Below are positions 5,849-8,289 of a stretch of 8,289 nucleotides of DNA, piece by piece (position 1 is the stretch's first letter; each line of letters begins with the position of its first letter). Below the pieces are notes generated by a model that was not told the origin of the DNA, made no database searches, and saw only the letters and a list, made by a program, of their open reading frames with translations. A program made the position numbers and the translations under genes. The stretch comes from Chloroflexota bacterium (GTDB lineage: Bacteria; Chloroflexota; Limnocylindria; Limnocylindrales; CSP1-4): the NCBI GenBank assembly GCA_016200675.1, contig JACQEH010000088.1, positions 1 to 8,289 of the forward strand, read 5' to 3'.

Positions 5849-7591
5849 GTGGAGCCCAGCGACCCCACGCCCCGCGACACCGGCTACCGGGCCGGCGCTC
5901 GGCTGCGCCAGGCGGACCGCCATCGGACCCGGGGAACCGTGGTGGTCCTCGCCGCGATCGTGGTGTCCGGCATAGCCTTCGCCGCCCTCGACGGCGATCG
6001 CGGCCGGCCGAGCGCGAGCGACAGGGCCGATGCGAGCCCGTCCCCGGAGGGGACCGTGGCGCGCGCGTCGATCCCCGAGGGCACGTCGCTGCCGGCCGTC
6101 GCCATCCTCGGCCAGCCGGCCCCAGCGCGGCCCGTGCCGATGAACGCGGGTTGGGTGCGCTGGCTGGACCCTCGGACCGGGACGCTCGGAGGTGACGCGG
6201 ACCCGCCCGATTCGGGCGTGGAGCCGCTGACCTTCGTCGATGCCGGCGGCCGGGCGATCCAGGTCTGCATGTCCCCGCCGCAGGACACCTCCGGCGACAC
6301 CTACGCCGTCGAGCTGTGCGCCTTCGATGCGGCTGGCAGGCGATCCGATCCGACGCCGATCGCCATGTTCCAGGCGCCGCTGCCCATCGCGACCGGTCTC
6401 GATGCGGCTCCTGTCCAGCTCGACGCGGCGGTATCCGCCAATGGGCGTCGGTTGTGGGTCACATCGGCCGTCCGCGGCGGGACGTCATGGAACGTGGAGC
6501 TCCGCGTTGTGGACCTCGCGACCCATGCGGTCACCCTCGTGCGGCGGCTCCGAGAGATCCCGATCCATTCCGCCGTGGTTCGGCAGCCGTCGGCGGATGG
6601 CTGGCTCGTGGAGCCAGCTGACCTGATCCGGCCGGTCATCCGCGTCTCGCCTGAAGGTCTGCGGATCTCCCTGAGCCTGACCGCCGAGACGGCCGGCCCC
6701 GGCCTGCCCCAGCAAGAGCGCCTGGTCCTCGACGCAGTCGAAACGACGTCGTCGCCGATCGTCGCCTTCCATGCCGGTCAGGCCAGCGACACCGCATGTG
6801 ACGCGTCGCGGAGCGGCTGGGCGAACGAGCGCATCTTCTTCATGCTCTGCAGTCACGGCGAGGCCGATGGTGCGCTCCAGCCCTTCGTCCGGATCGAGAA
6901 CCCCGACGACATGACGCGCGACGTGTCGGTCGGGCTCGAGATCGCGGCCGACGGCCGCCGGTTGGTCCGGCCGTTCGACAATTCGTCCTGGCTGCTCGAC
7001 GCGAGGGACGGGATGCTCTATCGCTGGGACCCGAGCGGGCTGAACCTCAGCACCCTCGACGTCAAGACGCGCGCGGGGTCCACGATCAGCCTCGATCCAG
7101 CCGGCGGGACCCCGAAAGGCGGCATCGAGACGCCGCTCGGCGGGACCATGCCCGATGGCGAGGTAGCCTGGGGACAGCTCGTTTCGGCCGGCAGCCCTGC
7201 CGCCGGAATGCAGATCGTCGGCAGCGGCGACGGACGCTACCTGTATCTCGTCGCCTCGCCACCGGTAGGCGGGTTCGCGGGTCGCCGGGCCGGGGCACAG
7301 AGCTCCCTCCTGTGGGTTGTCGCGACCGACACCCTGGTGATGCTCGGGCGTGGCGAGGCGCCGGCGCTCGTCGACCAGGTCGGTCTGGCACCGGGCGGCG
7401 GGCCGCTTATCGCCATGCTCACGCCCGAGGCACCGGCGAGGGGTCTTCCCGCCTCCGACTGGGTCGTCCCGGTCTGGTTCGTCGACCAGGCCACCGGCCA
7501 GCCCCTGGCCGTGGCCGGCAGAGTCCGCGGACCGGGCGGCGTCGCGCCGTCGTTCCTCAATCCGACCGTCGGAACCCTCGCCGGCTTCTGA
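5849..7591 (+). CDS. Membrane-anchored extracytoplasmic protein of unknown function, 580 aa
   Basis: I do not recognise a named family. From the GTG at 5849 there is a short basic cytoplasmic segment (residues 1-29). One transmembrane helix follows (about 30-47, TVVVLAAIVVSGIAFAAL), then a Ser/Pro-rich linker and a domain of about 500 residues outside the cell. This has short strand-like units with W/D/G turns (GWVRWLDPRTG, GRRLWVTS, SSWLLDARDGMLYRWDP, DGRYLYLVAS, SLLWVVATDT), suggesting a beta-propeller-like fold. Two close cysteine pairs (VCMSPPQ...ELCAF and TACDAS...MLCSH) could be disulfides. The frame is open from an ATG at 5783, but that adds 22 residues rich in Pro, Ala and Arg; the GTG with TACGGT 6 nt upstream looks better. 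It is transcribed divergently from ltaE and followed by tRNA-Asp. Confidence 0.75.
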   Translation: MEPSDPTPRDTGYRAGARLRQADRHRTRGTVVVLAAIVVSGIAFAALDGDRGRPSASDRADASPSPEGTVARASIPEGTSLPAVAILGQPAPARPVPMNAGWVRWLDPRTGTLGGDADPPDSGVEPLTFVDAGGRAIQVCMSPPQDTSGDTYAVELCAFDAAGRRSDPTPIAMFQAPLPIATGLDAAPVQLDAAVSANGRRLWVTSAVRGGTSWNVELRVVDLATHAVTLVRRLREIPIHSAVVRQPSADGWLVEPADLIRPVIRVSPEGLRISLSLTAETAGPGLPQQERLVLDAVETTSSPIVAFHAGQASDTACDASRSGWANERIFFMLCSHGEADGALQPFVRIENPDDMTRDVSVGLEIAADGRRLVRPFDNSSWLLDARDGMLYRWDPSGLNLSTLDVKTRAGSTISLDPAGGTPKGGIETPLGGTMPDGEVAWGQLVSAGSPAAGMQIVGSGDGRYLYLVASPPVGGFAGRRAGAQSSLLWVVATDTLVMLGRGEAPALVDQVGLAPGGGPLIAMLTPEAPARGLPASDWVVPVWFVDQATGQPLAVAGRVRGPGGVAPSFLNPTVGTLAGF

Positions 7592-7602
7592 CCGGCTTCT
7601 GA
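7581..7602. repeat. 11-bp tandem duplication over the stop codon
   Basis: CCGGCTTCTGA occurs twice head to tail (7581-7591 and 7592-7602). The first copy holds the TGA stop of the exported-protein gene. The second supplies most of CTGACA, the -35 of the tRNA-Asp promoter. Confidence 0.9.
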
Positions 7603-7627
7603 CAAGGGGGTGTCGGCCTGCTATCCT
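7599..7627 (+). promoter_or_regulatory. Promoter of tRNA-Asp
   Basis: CTGACA (7599-7604, one mismatch to TTGACA) and TATCCT (7622-7627) are separated by exactly 17 bp. The tRNA begins 15 nt after the -10. This is the best sigma-70-type promoter in the window and starts 8 nt after the stop codon of the upstream gene. Confidence 0.7.
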
Positions 7628-7642
7628 CCGCACTCGCTGCCC

Positions 7643-7719
7643 GGACCCGTGGTGTAGCGGCCCAACATGCCAGCCTGTCACGCTGGAGATCGCCGGTTCG
7701 AATCCGGTCGGGTCCGCCA
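7643..7719 (+). tRNA. tRNA-Asp(GTC)
   Basis: A full cloverleaf: acceptor GGACCCG/CGGGTCC, D arm, anticodon stem CCAGC/GCTGG around CTGTCAC (anticodon GTC, aspartate), T arm GCCGG-TTCGAAT-CCGGT, discriminator G and encoded CCA. The GTGGTGTAG...AACATGCC body is typical of bacterial tRNA-Asp. It has its own promoter. No terminator hairpin with T-run is visible after it. The DNA beyond it carries decayed and mobile sequence, as is common downstream of tRNA genes. Confidence 0.96.
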
Positions 7720-7720
7720 T

Positions 7721-7757
7721 CTTACCTCCGGGGTACGTCACTTATCTCCGGGGTACG
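7721..7757. repeat. Pair of 17-bp direct repeats after tRNA-Asp
   Basis: CTTACCTCCGGGGTACG (7721-7737) and CTTATCTCCGGGGTACG (7741-7757) differ at one base and are spaced with a 20-bp period, about two helical turns. They start 2 nt after the tRNA. They could be a tandem operator, or the end of a decayed insertion sequence or integrated element. I cannot assign them. Confidence 0.85.
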
Positions 7758-7768
7758 CAGCACCGGCG

Positions 7769-8145
7769 CTGAGACGAGTCCTCGCGGCAGCGCTCCTCGC
7801 CTCGGTCCTGCCAGCGCGTGCTCCCCCGACAACCCGATACCCAGCGCGGCCGCCGGGCCGATGGCGACGCCGGGACCGACGCCATCTCAGGCCACCGCGC
7901 AGACCCCCTCGCCGATCCCGTCGCCCACGGCGGAGCCGACGACACCCCTGGCGCCGGTCGCGGTGGTTCCCGTCTCGAGCTTCCGGGACCGGTGGACCGA
8001 GACCACGGCGGTCGACGTCGCGAGCGTCCTCGCCGGCGGCTCGAAGCGTTACGGGGCGGTTGAGGACGTGGCGGCGGACCGATAGGCGATCCTCGCCAGG
8101 AGGCACGGTCGACCCGCCGGATCGGGACCGGCGCCCTGCCGGGAG
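7769..8145 (+). pseudogene. Frameshifted, truncated lipoprotein gene
   Basis: Three frames together look like the start of one exported lipoprotein. From CTG at 7769 one frame reads RRVLAAALLASVL, a signal-peptide core. Near 7811 the sense moves to the next frame, PASACSPDNPIPS, a possible lipobox with cysteine. That frame continues with a Pro/Thr/Ser-rich linker (PTPSQATAQTPSPIPSPTAEPTT) and then APVAVVPVSSFRDRWTE and VDVASVLAGGSKRYGAVEDVAADR to a TAG at 8083-8085. After the TAG the reading resumes as AILA, and then PPDRDRRPAGS appears in another frame. No normal start codon is found. The pattern after the linker reminds me of CapA-like or related lipoproteins, but this is weak. The gene is cut off where the IS630 end begins. 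The intact part alone could be called a 74-residue ORF from ATG 7861, but that would lack an export signal. Confidence 0.45.
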
Positions 8146-8289
8146 CTAAGTACGCCGATTCCCAAATCTCGCAACGTATGGCATCAGGCTGCCTGAGCCA
8201 CCGGGGTCAGAGCAGCCAGGACGCGGTGGAGGTCGAGCCTCGTGAAACGCCACTCGAAGGGCTTGGCGATCGCGCTGTACCGCTCGCCG
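8146..8289 (-). mobile_element. 3' end of an IS630-family insertion sequence (partial)
   Basis: The transposase C-terminus (8184-8289) plus a 38-bp non-coding end. Its outer boundary is probably at the TA within GAGCTAAGTACG (about 8146-8147), since this family inserts at TA. Base composition falls here (CCGATTCCCAAATCTCGCAACG) relative to the GC-rich gene remnant on its left. The other end lies outside the window, so the inverted repeat cannot be confirmed. Confidence 0.5.
8184..8289 (-). CDS. IS630-family transposase, C-terminal fragment (runs off window)
   Basis: Only the last 34 residues are in the window: GERYSAIAKPFEWRFT, then RLDLHRVLAALTPVAQAA and TGA. The pattern of a tyrosine, a short hydrophilic segment, PFxWxFT, then an L-rich helix is the characteristic ending of IS630-family (DDE) transposases, which cut and paste at TA dinucleotides. 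The catalytic acidic residues would lie upstream, beyond position 8289. The frame is open to the window edge, so intactness is unknown. The element faces the broken lipoprotein gene and probably interrupted it. Confidence 0.72.
   Translation of the reverse strand, partial: GERYSAIAKPFEWRFTRLDLHRVLAALTPVAQAA

Noticed and set aside
6485..7741. Long minus-strand open frame of 418 codons opposite the exported-protein gene
   Set aside because: It is antisense to a gene with a clear membrane anchor. Its first residues (DPTGFEPAISSVTGWHVGPLHHG) are the translated complement of tRNA-Asp, a well-known artefact.
7667..8149. 160-codon plus frame starting inside tRNA-Asp
   Set aside because: It starts within the tRNA and its middle is arginine/proline-rich. 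Only the short signal-peptide-like piece and the tail look like remnants, which I treat as part of a pseudogene.
1..8289. CRISPR array, toxin-antitoxin or defence operon
   Set aside because: No regularly spaced repeats other than the 21-bp coding repeat and the two-copy 20-bp-period repeat, and no nuclease, methylase, helicase or toxin signatures in any gene.

Overview
This is a GC-rich bacterial window. The gene style (terse start signals, proline/threonine-rich lipoprotein linkers, an unusual HisA-like protein, small clustered cyclophilin genes) suits an uncultivated soil or freshwater Chloroflexota (Limnocylindria-like) or an actinomycete. Nothing in the window fixes the taxonomy; Chloroflexota is my preferred guess.

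Left part (1-1536): a 500-residue large serine recombinase reads rightward, and its last 21 codons run antisense through the 3' half of an intact minus-strand tRNA-Arg(CCG). This is the expected picture at one end of an integrated element that uses the 3' end of a tRNA gene as its attachment site. The element body would lie to the left, outside the window, and the chromosome would resume at the tRNA.

Middle-left (1537-2706): a minus-strand remnant of an ACR3-type arsenite efflux permease lacks roughly its first 120 residues and the essential cysteine. An intrinsic terminator for the same strand lies inside the open frame, at its 5' end. Just upstream is about 160 bases with several consecutive perfect hairpins and no protein homology, so a small structured RNA ending at that terminator is possible.

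Centre (2707-5699): a tight minus-strand four-gene cluster in transcription order: low-specificity threonine aldolase (ltaE), a divergent HisA-like TIM barrel, a lipoprotein cyclophilin with a 3 x 21-bp repeat in its linker, and a cytoplasmic cyclophilin. Spacings are 10 nt, an overlapping TTGA stop/start, and 20 nt, so they are probably co-transcribed. Functionally they look like housekeeping amino-acid metabolism plus protein folding, not one pathway.

Right part (5700-8289): a divergent plus-strand gene encodes a 580-residue membrane-anchored extracytoplasmic protein of unknown function. It is followed by a tRNA-Asp(GTC) gene with a good promoter. Beyond the tRNA are a pair of 17-bp direct repeats, then a frameshifted and truncated lipoprotein gene, and finally the C-terminal end of an IS630-family transposase on the minus strand that runs off the window and probably caused the truncation. 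I found no CRISPR array, defence system or clear new multigene system. The most interesting items are the recombinase/tRNA junction, the candidate structured RNA, the atypical HisA homologue and the decayed region around the IS630 end.
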